Assembly (NCBI GenBank): GCA_020723935.1
Contig: DYHY01000012.1
Coordinates: 1-18,849, forward strand
DNA length: 18,849 bases
Direction: 5' to 3'
Source of the DNA: Candidatus Micrarchaeum sp.
Lineage (GTDB): Archaea > SpSt-1190 > DYHY01
The notes under the pieces are model-generated. The model did no database searches. It was not told where the DNA came from and was given only the letters and a program-made list of their open reading frames with translations. Made by a program: the position numbers and the translations under genes. Of this stretch, positions 1 through 6,427 are shown in pieces (position 1 is the first letter of the stretch; each line of letters starts with the position of its first letter).

Positions 1-192
1 ACTACTCTCACCCAGACGAGGACAGCCGAGGAGCTGCGGGTGAATCCGACGGTCGATTTCTACCTTACCCCGACGGAGGCAGGCGACAAGACAATCTATG
101 CGCAGGTCGACCCGTCCAACGCGATAGCGGAAAGCGACGAGACGAACAACGCGAGGTCGGTGGTGGTGTCGGTGAAAGAGACGCGGGGGTGA
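1..192 (+). CDS. C-terminal end of a CARDB-domain surface protein (partial)
   Basis: The frame is open from the first base and stops at a TGA at 190-192, giving 63 residues. They fit the last strands of a CARDB (cell-adhesion-related, Ig-like) domain: a segment AQVDPSNAIAESDETNN followed by a beta strand SVVVSV is the usual CARDB ending. Such domains are common in secreted archaeal surface proteins. The 5' part lies outside the window. The stop overlaps the GTG start of the next frame by 4 nt, right after a run of five G (185-189). One extra G there would fuse this domain directly to the metalloprotease downstream, so the stop may be artificial or a real break. Family assignment is good; whether this is a separate protein is uncertain. 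Confidence 0.6.
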   Translation, partial: TTLTQTRTAEELRVNPTVDFYLTPTEAGDKTIYAQVDPSNAIAESDETNNARSVVVSVKETRG

Positions 193-1154
193 ATTTGTAT
201 TTCGTGCCAGTTCCGTTCAGAAATGAGATTCCTGACTTCGATTCTTCTGTTGAGCACGGCGTATTTTTTCTTCAAGGAGCGTATCCGCTGTCCGAGACCG
301 GCCTGTCCTACGGGAAATCCCAAATATCCTATATTTCCTCTGCGCTTCCGCTTGTGGGGCCGGATCTAGACATACTTAATCTATGGCTGATGGGCGAGTT
401 GGCAACAGATGGGAAGTCGGACCGCACGGTAGGTATTGTTTCTTCGTCATATTTTTCAGGGCACTTGCGCCCTATTGATTTGATAGGTCTTTCTTTGCCT
501 TCAGTGCCTGGTTCCGTACTTGTTGATGAGCAGGCGTGGACAACTCTTGCTCACGAATTAGGGCACACTTATGGCCTTTACGTTGCCGGGCCAGAACAAC
601 GGATAATCTGTCCTCCTTGGAGCTGCCCTGTCAATGGCTTTTGGGTTGCCAGAAATAAGACTATGACCGCTTCTTCAAAGGGTCTTCCAATCTGTTTCAT
701 GGGCAGTGGCAGTGTTTACACGTTTGATGACAACTGGATAAGTGATGGTGTTTATTCCAACCTATTCCGGACTTTTAGGACTTCCTCAGACGATCCAGAC
801 GTTCTTCTTGTAAACGGAATAATATACTCTAACGGCACCGTGATATTCGGGCCGTTATACGAGATTCGAAACTCAACTACCAACGAGCAGGAACTCATTC
901 CAGGAAACTATTCTATTGAGCTCATTGGCCAAAACGGTAATCTGCTTCATTCCGCCAACTTCTCTGTTTCATTCGCGCCTTCCGACCCCAACCCTTCCAG
1001 TCCACATGCAGCTGTCTTTGGTTTCGCAATTGCATACCTTGAGAACACAACCTCGCCCGTTTCACGGATAACAACGGAACACGTGGCGCCGTCAATGTCA
1101 CTGAAAGCATTCTGCACACTGCAGTTGATTCCATACCCGACTCCGCGTTCCTGA
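189..1154 (+). CDS. Zinc metalloprotease-like protein (HELGHTYGL), probably surface-exposed; C-terminus frameshifted
   Basis: A 321-residue frame starting at GTG 189. Residues 122-130 read HELGHTYGL, the HExxHxxG zinc site of gluzincin/metzincin-like proteases: two His ligands and the catalytic Glu. A CFMGSG segment (residues 169-174) is a possible Met-turn, and a Cys pair lies around residues 141-146. There is no signal peptide in this frame; if the protein is really fused to the preceding CARDB domain, the signal lies off-window. From about residue 290 the translation stops looking like protein, while the -1 frame from about 1043 continues sensibly into the next entry, so the natural protein probably runs to 1372. 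Base composition is visibly lower in GC than the rest of the window, as expected for a fast-evolving or imported surface gene. The substrate cannot be told. Confidence 0.65.
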   Translation: MNLYFVPVPFRNEIPDFDSSVEHGVFFLQGAYPLSETGLSYGKSQISYISSALPLVGPDLDILNLWLMGELATDGKSDRTVGIVSSSYFSGHLRPIDLIGLSLPSVPGSVLVDEQAWTTLAHELGHTYGLYVAGPEQRIICPPWSCPVNGFWVARNKTMTASSKGLPICFMGSGSVYTFDDNWISDGVYSNLFRTFRTSSDDPDVLLVNGIIYSNGTVIFGPLYEIRNSTTNEQELIPGNYSIELIGQNGNLLHSANFSVSFAPSDPNPSSPHAAVFGFAIAYLENTTSPVSRITTEHVAPSMSLKAFCTLQLIPYPTPRS

Positions 1155-1156
1155 AC

Positions 1157-1372
1157 GTGCCCACACAGAGAAAGCTCGCCTTACACAACAAAATATACGT
1201 ATTGGAGAAAATGACCAACGCTATAGCCAAGGCCAACAAAATGAGAGACGACATACCAGACAAGATAGATAAATGGACGTACGATAGTTATGCGACAGAG
1301 ACACCCCTTCAATTGAGAAAAGACGAATTGCTTGGGCTAATAGACAATCTGATAGGAAGGCTAATCGCATGA
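1157..1372 (+). pseudogene. Displaced C-terminal part of the metalloprotease (other side of a frameshift)
   Basis: This frame is open from 1043, after a TGA at 1040-1042, to a TGA at 1370-1372. A possible GTG lies at 1157. The stretch before 1157 already reads like protein (DNNGTRGAVNV, then AVDSIPDSAFLNVPTQ), so it is best seen as the continuation of the frame starting at 189 rather than an independent gene. The last 70 residues are predicted helical, with the pattern KLALHNKIYVLEKM...DDIPDKIDKW...LLGLIDNLIGRLI. This resembles the helical C-terminal module found at the end of many secreted archaeal and bacterial repeat proteins. The switch from the upstream frame must lie between about 1043 and 1075 and needs a -1 (or +2) shift. 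I see no programmed slippery heptamer there. Confidence 0.55.
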
Positions 1373-1610
1373 GAAAGCAGGATTTGATCGTCGGAACTGC
1401 CTCGTTACTCTTATTGCTGTACTCTTAATCTCGTTTGGAGGAATAACAAAAAAGTCGTGTTTTTCTGCTGAAGGCTACACTTATTGCCACGACACATACA
1501 TCCTACCGCCTTTTGTTTCGCTAACGCGAGCACCCTTCTCTGTCTTTCTTTTTGTAATTTTGCGGAATCCGCAGGAATATGACAGGATAATACGAAGTAT
1601 TACGCTGTAA
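1369..1610 (+). pseudogene. Small two-helix membrane protein, frameshifted
   Basis: An ATG at 1369 overlaps the preceding stop (ATGA) and opens MRKQDLIVGTASLLLLLYS, which stops at 1428. In the -1 frame, from about 1407 to a TAA at 1608-1610, reading continues with a hydrophobic segment (LIAVLLISFGG), a loop with two Cys around GYTYCHD, a second hydrophobic segment (FSVFLFVIL) and a charged tail. The two frames join into one protein of about 80 residues with an N-terminal and a C-terminal membrane helix. The ATGA overlap suggests co-transcription with the metalloprotease. I do not recognise a family. The break, near 1405-1420, is again a missing-base type shift. The rest of the interval up to 1610 holds nothing else I can support. 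Confidence 0.45.
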
Positions 1611-1624
1611 TAATATTTATAAAC
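1611..1624 (+). promoter_or_regulatory. TATA box of the fbp gene
   Basis: TTTATAAA at 1616-1623 inside an A/T-rich patch. Its centre is about 27 nt before the ATG at 1647, the archaeal TATA-to-start distance, so transcription should begin at or next to the A of the ATG and the mRNA would be leaderless. Confidence 0.7.
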
Positions 1625-1646
1625 CGGGTTTGCATCAGACTCTGCC

Positions 1647-2813
1647 ATGACAACCCAGCACAAGGGCGCGCCGGCAAGACAGGTGCCTAACAAGACCTGG
1701 AAGCCCGCGGCCGCGGGCGCGAGGATCACCCTGTCCGCGATCAAGGCGGACGTGGGGGGGTATCCGGGGCACATGTCCGTGCACCCGCACCTGATAGAGG
1801 AGGCGGAGGCGCGCCTGAACGAGGCCAGGAAGGACGGGCTCCTGGTGGACTATTGCGTTTCCTCCTGTGGGGACGACTTGGAGCTCATAATGACCCACAA
1901 GGAGGGCGTGGACTCGGAGAAGATCCACAAGCTCGCCTGGGACGTGTTCTACTCCTGCGCGGGCGTTGCCCACGGCCTGAAACTCTACGGGGCGGGCCAG
2001 GACCTCCTTGCCGACTCGTTCAGCGGGAACGTCAAGGGGATGGGCCCGGGGGTCGCGGAGATAGAGCTTGACGAGAGGAAGAGCGAGCCTGTCGTCGTCC
2101 TGATGGCAGACAAGACCGGGCCCTCTGCCTGGAACCTCCCACTCTACAAGATGTTCGCGGACCCCTTCAACACGGCGGGCCTAGTCATCGACGGCTCGAT
2201 GCACGACGGGTTCGTCTTCGAGATCCACGACGTCAAGGAGCACCAGAAGATAGAGTTCAGCTGCCCGGAGGAGCTCTATTCGCTCCTCGCCTTCATCGGC
2301 TCGACGGGCAAGTACCTGATAAAATCCGTCCGCCGTAAGGACGGAACGCCGGCGGCGGTCAGCTCGACGCAGAAGCTGTCCCTTATTGCAGGCAAGTACG
2401 TGGGGAAGGACGACCCCGTCGCGATCGTACGTTGCCAATCGGGGCTCCCGGCTCTCGGGGAGGTGCTTGAGGCATTCTCGACGCCCTGGATCGTCGCCGG
2501 CTGGATGCGGGGGAGCCACAACGGGCCCCTGATGCCTGTCTCGAGGAAGCAGGCGACGCCGTCGCGCTTCGACGGCCCGCCGAGGGTCGTCGCCCTCGGC
2601 TTCCAGATAGCGCACGGCAAGCTCGTGGGCCCCATTGACCTCTTCGACGACCCGTCCTTCGACCACGTGCGGGAGGAAGCAAACCACATAGGCTCCTTCC
2701 TCAGGCGCCACGGCCCCTTCGAGCCCCACCGCCTGCCGCCCCATGATATGGAATACACTACGATGCCCGAGATAATGAACAAGCTCAAGGGGAGGTTCAG
2801 GAAGATAGACTAG
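1647..2813 (+). CDS. fbp: Fructose-1,6-bisphosphate aldolase/phosphatase (archaeal bifunctional FBPase, class V)
   Basis: This enzyme condenses DHAP and glyceraldehyde 3-phosphate to FBP and then removes the 1-phosphate, making fructose 6-phosphate in cytosolic gluconeogenesis. The 388-residue product shows the whole family signature: ADVGGYPGH (metal ligands D35, H42), CGDDLEL (D76, D77), GAGQDLL (Q118), MADKTGP (D155), and GKYVGKDDPV with Y251, the Schiff-base K254 and metal ligands D255/D256, then Q264. A Tyr in DMEY (Y370) matches the second aldolase residue of the Thermoproteus enzyme, judged from remembered family numbering. No key residue is missing, so both activities are expected. 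The N-terminus is about 24 residues longer than usual, but the TATA box spacing supports the ATG at 1647. The next gene, tpiA, supplies its triose phosphate substrates. Confidence 0.95.
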   Translation: MTTQHKGAPARQVPNKTWKPAAAGARITLSAIKADVGGYPGHMSVHPHLIEEAEARLNEARKDGLLVDYCVSSCGDDLELIMTHKEGVDSEKIHKLAWDVFYSCAGVAHGLKLYGAGQDLLADSFSGNVKGMGPGVAEIELDERKSEPVVVLMADKTGPSAWNLPLYKMFADPFNTAGLVIDGSMHDGFVFEIHDVKEHQKIEFSCPEELYSLLAFIGSTGKYLIKSVRRKDGTPAAVSSTQKLSLIAGKYVGKDDPVAIVRCQSGLPALGEVLEAFSTPWIVAGWMRGSHNGPLMPVSRKQATPSRFDGPPRVVALGFQIAHGKLVGPIDLFDDPSFDHVREEANHIGSFLRRHGPFEPHRLPPHDMEYTTMPEIMNKLKGRFRKID

Positions 2814-3035
2814 CTCAGGGCTCACGCTTCTTCGCGGGAGGGGGAAACCCCAAGAAGAAGGAAAAAAGCCACCACAAAAGAACGGAAAAACCCGCCGGCG
2901 CGGGGGAGGACGATGTCCCCGCGGGGCCGCAGAAAGCACTCCACTGTCCATGGAAAGAAGAAGGGTTGCCCCGCATCCTCCGAAAAAAGGGAAAAAGGAT
3001 ATTTAACCCCCCCGCCGACGGGCACATCAGCACGC
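2814..3035. other. Spacer between fbp and tpiA with three hairpins
   Basis: No credible gene. It holds GGGG-AAA-CCCC at 2841-2851, flanked by CTTCTT (2828-2833) and AAGAAG (2853-2858), so a longer stem with an internal bulge starts 15 nt after the fbp stop. A second hairpin, CCCGC-CGGC-GCGGG, is at 2891-2904, and the palindrome CCCCGCGGGG is at 2917-2926. None is followed by a U-run on the + strand, so they are not typical intrinsic terminators. Another TATA-like patch (ATATTTAAC, about 2999-3007) lies before the tpiA promoter. Confidence 0.4.
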
Positions 3036-3044
3036 GATTATAAG
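3036..3044 (+). promoter_or_regulatory. TATA box of tpiA
   Basis: GATTATAAG centred about 27 nt before the ATG at 3067, predicting a leaderless tpiA transcript. A second AT-rich patch near 3002 could serve an upstream start but is worse placed. Confidence 0.6.
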
Positions 3045-3066
3045 AACGGGAGAGACAGGGACGCAC

Positions 3067-3753
3067 ATGACCGAACGCACGAGGCAGCTCGTCATCAACT
3101 TCAAGACGTACGAGGAATCCACCGGGAAGAACGCGGTGAAGCTCGCGCGCGCCGTGGAAGCCGCGGCGACCAAATCCAAATCCAGGATCAACGCGGTGAT
3201 AGTGCCTACGGCCCTGGACCTTTGCGCGTGCCTCGCGGTCTGCAAGAAGGCCAAGGTCTTCGGCCAGCACGCGGACCCGGTGGCCCCCGGGAAGAGCACG
3301 GGATGGCTCACCGTCGAAAACTTCAAGGCCGCGAGGGCCGCGGGCCTCCTAATCAACCACGCCGAGCACCAGCTCCCGCACGAGAAGATCGCCGAGACGA
3401 TCGGCCGCTGCCGGAAGCTGGGCCTCGCGAGCCTCGTCTGCGCCAAGGACGAGAGCGAGGCGGCGGCGATCGCCAAGTTCGCCCCGGACATGATTTCGAT
3501 CGAGCCGCCCGAGCTCATCGGGAGCGGCATCTCCGTCTCCACCGCCAAGCCCGAGGTGGTCACGCGCGGCGTGCACGCGGTCCATCAGGTTTCCCCGGAT
3601 ATTCCCGTCCTCTGCGGAGCAGGGATTTCGGGCAAGGACGACGTCGAGAAGGCGCTCTACCTGGGCGCGCGCGGCGTGCTCCTCGCATCGTTCATAACCC
3701 TCGCCAAGAACCCCGAGAAGGCTGCCGAGGAGATAGTCGCGGGCTTCGATTGA
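3067..3753 (+). CDS. tpiA: Triosephosphate isomerase, archaeal short form
   Basis: Interconverts DHAP and glyceraldehyde 3-phosphate in the cytosol. At 228 residues it has the archaeal length (bacterial and eukaryotic forms are about 250). Substrate-binding NFK lies at residues 11-13. The catalytic His98 is in NHAEHQLP, where most family members have NHSE. The catalytic Glu146 is in SIEPPELIGSG, the mobile loop 6 with the archaeal PPELIG signature. The phosphate-binding GAGI is at 184-187 and GVLLAS near the C-terminus. The QHADP segment matches the archaeal QHvDP. The start is fixed by a TATA box 27 nt upstream. The gene follows fbp on the same strand but has its own promoter, and it converges with the pilin-like operon, with only 7 nt between the two stops. 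Confidence 0.95.
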   Translation: MTERTRQLVINFKTYEESTGKNAVKLARAVEAAATKSKSRINAVIVPTALDLCACLAVCKKAKVFGQHADPVAPGKSTGWLTVENFKAARAAGLLINHAEHQLPHEKIAETIGRCRKLGLASLVCAKDESEAAAIAKFAPDMISIEPPELIGSGISVSTAKPEVVTRGVHAVHQVSPDIPVLCGAGISGKDDVEKALYLGARGVLLASFITLAKNPEKAAEEIVAGFD

Positions 3754-3760
3754 TTCCGGT

Positions 3761-4132
3761 TCAGCCCGAGCAGACGGAAAGGAGGACCGTTCTCCCGCGG
3801 TAGCTTGCCGCGCGCCAGGAGCAGAAGCCAGAGTCCGTGCCTTCCTGCAGTGCTTCTCCGCCCGGGATTCCTATCGCCGTCACGTTTTCCGGCAGCTGCA
3901 GAAGCAGGTGGTCGGCGACGTGGCCGTCCGCCGACCTTCCGACGGCGCCCTCCTCCGGATTGAACAGGAGGCCGTCCCCGCCGATGACAGAGGTCCCGTA
4001 GCTCCTGAAGGCGGAAAAGTCGCCCGAAGATCCCTCGGCTACGCGCGTCGCGAGCTGCAGGAAGAACAGGAGGAAGATCCCGGCGGCGAGCGCGAAGAAG
4101 GCGACCTCGATCGAGATCTGGCTCCGCCCCAT
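3761..4132 (-). CDS. Pilin-like secreted protein C with class III signal peptide
   Basis: A 123-residue protein starting MGRSQISIEVAFFAL: positively charged residue, then Q5-x-S7-x-E9 and a 20-residue hydrophobic helix. This is the archaeal class III signal peptide recognised by prepilin peptidase (FlaK/EppA type), with cleavage before Q. The exported part is small and acidic and ends with a Cys pair (SGFC...SVCSG) that could form a disulfide. The frame is open upstream to 4378, but that extension overlaps the neighbour and is low-complexity R/G/S/P, so ATG 4132 was chosen; it lies 1 nt after the preceding gene's stop. It is the third gene of a three-gene operon and probably a minor pilin or pseudopilin. 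The exact role cannot be read from sequence. Confidence 0.75.
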   Translation of the reverse strand: MGRSQISIEVAFFALAAGIFLLFFLQLATRVAEGSSGDFSAFRSYGTSVIGGDGLLFNPEEGAVGRSADGHVADHLLLQLPENVTAIGIPGGEALQEGTDSGFCSWRAASYRGRTVLLSVCSG

Positions 4133-4133
4133 C

Positions 4134-4454
4134 TCATCCGGCCCTCCTGTACGGGGAGTAGTAGAGCCCGCCCCCGGCGGAGGCGTTTCCCCGGAGTCCC
4201 GCGCTTGAATTCCCCTTGAAAATCCTCCCGCCGGAAGCCGCCCCCGCAATCCTGACCTCGAAGGGTATCCCGCGGACGGCCGCGCTTTCCAGGACGAGGG
4301 CTGCCCCTTCCGCCCTCGCCTTCCCCTCGATGTCGGGGAAGGAGATCCTTCCGACGAACGCGATCGCGCAGCCAGCAATCAGCACGATCGACAGCAAGTA
4401 GGCCAGGAACTCAATCGACGCCTGAGATCTCGACACGCAGCTTCCCTCCTGCAA
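4134..4454 (-). CDS. Pilin-like secreted protein B with class III signal peptide
   Basis: A 106-residue product with SRSQASIEFLAYLLSIVLI near the N-terminus: the QxSxE class III signal followed by a hydrophobic helix, then a short Gly/Ala/Ser-rich exported part (GNSSAGLRGNASAGG). Two starts are possible, ATG 4454 and GTG 4436. The GTG places the SRSQ right after the initiator, as in protein C, and shortens the overlap with the upstream gene from 44 to 26 nt, so it may be the real one. Overlap on one side and a 1-nt gap on the other indicate one transcript. Probably a minor pilin-like subunit; no family name can be assigned. Confidence 0.7.
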   Translation of the reverse strand: MQEGSCVSRSQASIEFLAYLLSIVLIAGCAIAFVGRISFPDIEGKARAEGAALVLESAAVRGIPFEVRIAGAASGGRIFKGNSSAGLRGNASAGGGLYYSPYRRAG

Positions 4455-4890
4455 GCGCCCTTTCCGAGACGGACACTGTCCCGGAATATGGGAAATCCGC
4501 GCAGTTTTCCGTCCGCCCCCCGAACTCTCTGGCGCGCACGGGAACCGCCTTCTCCTCGGTCCCTCCCGAAATCACTCCACACGCAGAAATCCGCACCTCC
4601 GTCCCGTCCGAGACGGCGTTGAGGCGCACCGTCGGGAACAGCGTGAAGTTCTCGGAGGAGGAACCGCGGTCCCTCGACAGCGCCGCGGAATGGAACGAGA
4701 CGCTTTCCGATATTTCGGATACGGCCCTCGCCATCCCGGCGCGCTCCAGGCCGATGGCCCCCTCCCTGAAGAGCGCGACGGCCGCCGCAAGGTAGAGGGC
4801 GGAAACGGCGACGAAGACGAGGACTTCTAGGGAAAGCTGTGTTTTTCTAGACTGGCTGCGCCGTTCCTTGTCCTCTTTCTCTTCCTTCAT
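4411..4890 (-). CDS. Pilin-like secreted protein A with class III signal peptide
   Basis: A 159-residue product. A lysine- and arginine-rich leader of about 17 residues (MKEEKEDKERRSQSRKT) precedes QLSLEVLVFVAVSALYL, i.e. Q18-x-S20-x-E22 plus a membrane helix: a class III prepilin signal. The rest is a beta-rich extracellular domain with two Cys (ISACG and ENCADF). First gene of the three-gene pilin-like operon, with a TATA-like element about 23 nt upstream (4908-4917). The set of one larger and two small class III proteins resembles minor-pilin operons of archaeal type IV pili. No assembly ATPase, platform protein or prepilin peptidase is in this window, so the machinery must be encoded elsewhere. 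Confidence 0.75.
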   Translation of the reverse strand: MKEEKEDKERRSQSRKTQLSLEVLVFVAVSALYLAAAVALFREGAIGLERAGMARAVSEISESVSFHSAALSRDRGSSSENFTLFPTVRLNAVSDGTEVRISACGVISGGTEEKAVPVRAREFGGRTENCADFPYSGTVSVSERALAGGKLRVEISGVD

Positions 4891-4907
4891 TTCCTCGCGT
4901 GAGGGGG

Positions 4908-4917
4908 GTTTTTACGC
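4908..4917 (-). promoter_or_regulatory. TATA-like element of the pilin-like operon
   Basis: On the minus strand this reads CGTAAAAACC, about 23 nt before the ATG at 4890. It is a weak TATA, but it is the only A/T patch at the right distance. A GAGG shortly before the ATG could act as a ribosome site if a short leader exists. Confidence 0.4.
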
Positions 4918-4920
4918 TTC

Positions 4921-4960
4921 GCCGGGACCCCGCGCCCCGGCATGGACGGTCCTGGGACCG
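4921..4960 (-). terminator. Hairpins just after the HTH regulator stop
   Basis: CGGTCC-TG-GGACCG at 4947-4960 begins next to the stop codon at 4962, and GCCGGG/CCCGGC arms lie at 4921-4926 and 4936-4941. On the minus strand these would fold at the 3' end of the regulator mRNA. There is no clear U-run except the T-poor pilin promoter region, so terminator function is only a guess. Confidence 0.25.
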
Positions 4961-4961
4961 C

Positions 4962-5699
4962 TCAGAGCTTCGCGCGCATGGACGATATCAGCTCGTCCAC
5001 CGTCGGGTAATTGGAAAGTATCACGGGAATCTTCTCGGTCTCGGCGAGCTTTATCGCGAGCTTGTCGACCTCCTGAGGGCCGTGGAAGATTATGAGCGCG
5101 GGCTTGAGGCTCGTGAGCTTTATCGCTATCATCGGGCTCCTCCCGCTCGTGATCTTGGTGAAGACGAGGGCGCGCTGGGTGGTGGAGCCGTAGATCTTGG
5201 CAAGCTCCAGGGGCGAGAACTCCACGATCGCGCGAAGCGAGTCGACCACCGTGTAGCCGAACACGTCGCGGTCCAGGAACGGCTGGCCGCACAGGACAGT
5301 CCCCTTCACGACGTCCACGAAATCCTCGGCCTTCACGGGCTTCGTGAACTCCTTGATGTCCAGGATTATCTCGAATATCGCGTCGCCCGCGAGCATGTTG
5401 GAGAACTCGAAGATCGTCTGGCTGCCCTTCGTCTCGTCCAGGGAGAGGAGCGTGTTCACGAACTTCCTCACGACCTCGGTTCCCGGGCTCTTCCGCCTCC
5501 CGCTCTCGTAGTCGCTTATGACGGATGGCTTCACCTTAAGGAACCTGGCAACCTCGTTCTGGCGCGCCTTGAAGATCTCGCGCCATTTCTTGAGGGTCTT
5601 GCCGGGCGAGTCCGACAGGACTATCTCCCCCGCGATTTTCGTCGCAAGGCGCTGCTTGATCGTCGGGTTCTTGGCGAGCTCCGGCTTTTCGTCAGGCAT
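4962..5699 (-). CDS. Archaeal HTH (XRE-type) transcriptional regulator, COG1709-like
   Basis: A 245-residue protein from ATG 5699. The frame is open to 5753, but a TATA box (5721-5730) sits 26 nt before 5699, so the shorter form is preferred. Residues about 34-72 form an XRE-type helix-turn-helix: KARQNEVARFLKVKPSVISDYESGRR, with the recognition helix around VKPSVISDYESG. The C-terminal 150 residues carry no motif I can name with confidence. They look like an alpha/beta sensor domain with repeated hydrophobic strands (RALVFTKITSG, MIAIKLTSLKPALIIFHGP, IPVILSNY). This arrangement matches the conserved archaeal predicted regulator family COG1709. The gene is divergent from the unknown protein at 5839 with a 139-nt shared spacer, so it may regulate that gene and itself. 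Effector unknown. Confidence 0.8.
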   Translation of the reverse strand: MPDEKPELAKNPTIKQRLATKIAGEIVLSDSPGKTLKKWREIFKARQNEVARFLKVKPSVISDYESGRRKSPGTEVVRKFVNTLLSLDETKGSQTIFEFSNMLAGDAIFEIILDIKEFTKPVKAEDFVDVVKGTVLCGQPFLDRDVFGYTVVDSLRAIVEFSPLELAKIYGSTTQRALVFTKITSGRSPMIAIKLTSLKPALIIFHGPQEVDKLAIKLAETEKIPVILSNYPTVDELISSMRAKL

Positions 5700-5720
5700 C
5701 CAGCGATGAAAGGCATGCCC

Positions 5721-5730
5721 CTTTTTTAAC
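5721..5730 (-). promoter_or_regulatory. TATA box of the HTH regulator
   Basis: GTTAAAAAAG on the minus strand, centred 26 nt before ATG 5699. It decides between 5753 and 5699 as the start: a start at 5753 would lie upstream of the promoter. Confidence 0.6.
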
Positions 5731-5801
5731 AGGTTCGGCAATCGACGGCGCATTCCGCCCTCCTGGACGGGCGCCGCGGCACGGCCCTTTTCGGGCGGGA
5801 A

Positions 5802-5812
5802 GGTTTAATAAA
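5802..5812 (+). promoter_or_regulatory. TATA box of the aromatic-rich hypothetical gene
   Basis: GGTTTAATAAA, with TTTAATAAA at 5804-5812, about 31 nt before the ATG at 5839, predicting a leader of only about 5 nt. It lies in the spacer shared with the divergent regulator, so an operator could overlap it. Confidence 0.65.
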
Positions 5813-5838
5813 CCCGGAAGTGGTATCTTGCGCGGAAG

Positions 5839-6402
5839 ATGGCTGACACGCCGGCCGGGTTCGCAAAGCCAATAGACTGGAGCCAGCCCGTCAACTACTA
5901 TTCCTTCACCTACCTCACCTTCCGCCTCGAGGGCTGGGGGATAGACCAGCTCTACAGGAAGTCCTTCAGCGTCCTGCAGGACCTGCAGTATATGGTCCAG
6001 GAGGTGCGCTACGTGCACGTCCCGCCCACGCAGCCGGGGGAGGGCACCTTCATCGCGGGCTGGTGGCGCTGCAGCCACGAGGTCGACTACAAGTACGCGA
6101 TCAACTGGATGCACCTCAACTGGAAGATGTATTTCACGCCCAAGGCCAAGCCCGGGAGCGACCCCAAGAACCCGATAATGGCGAACTACGGCTTCGCCGA
6201 GTTCAAAATGGACGGGTTCCTGCGGACCGACTACCTGATGAGGTGGGTACACAGCCCGCTCCTGCGCCTCATCCGCCCGATGCGCGAGAAATACTTCTAC
6301 TACGACAAGATAGAGCAGTTCGTCGAGTTCGGCAGGCGCGACGCCAAGGCGTTCCAGGACAAGCTCGAGGAATACGCCAACTACCTCCCGACGATAATCT
6401 GA
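5839..6402 (+). CDS. Conserved-looking hypothetical protein, aromatic-rich
   Basis: A 187-residue protein that I do not recognise. It is soluble in appearance (no signal peptide or membrane helix) and very rich in aromatics: 7 Trp, 16 Tyr and 13 Phe, about 19 percent. Notable segments are PVNYYSFTYLTFRLEGWGID, GWWRCSHEVDYKYAINW, MHLNWKMYF and EKYFYYDKIEQF, the last opening a charged amphipathic helix to the C-terminus. The alternation of hydrophobic and polar residues suggests a beta-sheet core with C-terminal helices. Strong codon bias like its neighbours and a well-placed TATA box argue that it is a real, expressed gene. It is transcribed alone, divergent from the HTH regulator and convergent with the nucleotidyltransferase-like gene. 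Confidence 0.8.
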   Translation: MADTPAGFAKPIDWSQPVNYYSFTYLTFRLEGWGIDQLYRKSFSVLQDLQYMVQEVRYVHVPPTQPGEGTFIAGWWRCSHEVDYKYAINWMHLNWKMYFTPKAKPGSDPKNPIMANYGFAEFKMDGFLRTDYLMRWVHSPLLRLIRPMREKYFYYDKIEQFVEFGRRDAKAFQDKLEEYANYLPTII

Positions 6403-6427
6403 GTGTAGGGGGGGGCTTTTCCGGTTC

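Noticed and set aside
1040-1075. Programmed -1 ribosomal frameshift in the metalloprotease
   Set aside because: No slippery heptamer in the correct frame and no evident downstream pseudoknot; a lost base is simpler.
2822-3025. 67-residue minus-strand frame in the fbp-tpiA spacer with a hydrophobic segment
   Set aside because: GTG start, Phe/Leu content explained by the purine-rich plus strand, no recognisable signal, and its codon use does not look like the neighbours.
4133-4378. N-terminal extension of pilin-like protein C
   Set aside because: Overlaps gene B in a different frame and places an R/S/P-rich stretch before the class III signal; ATG 4132 puts the signal at the N-terminus.
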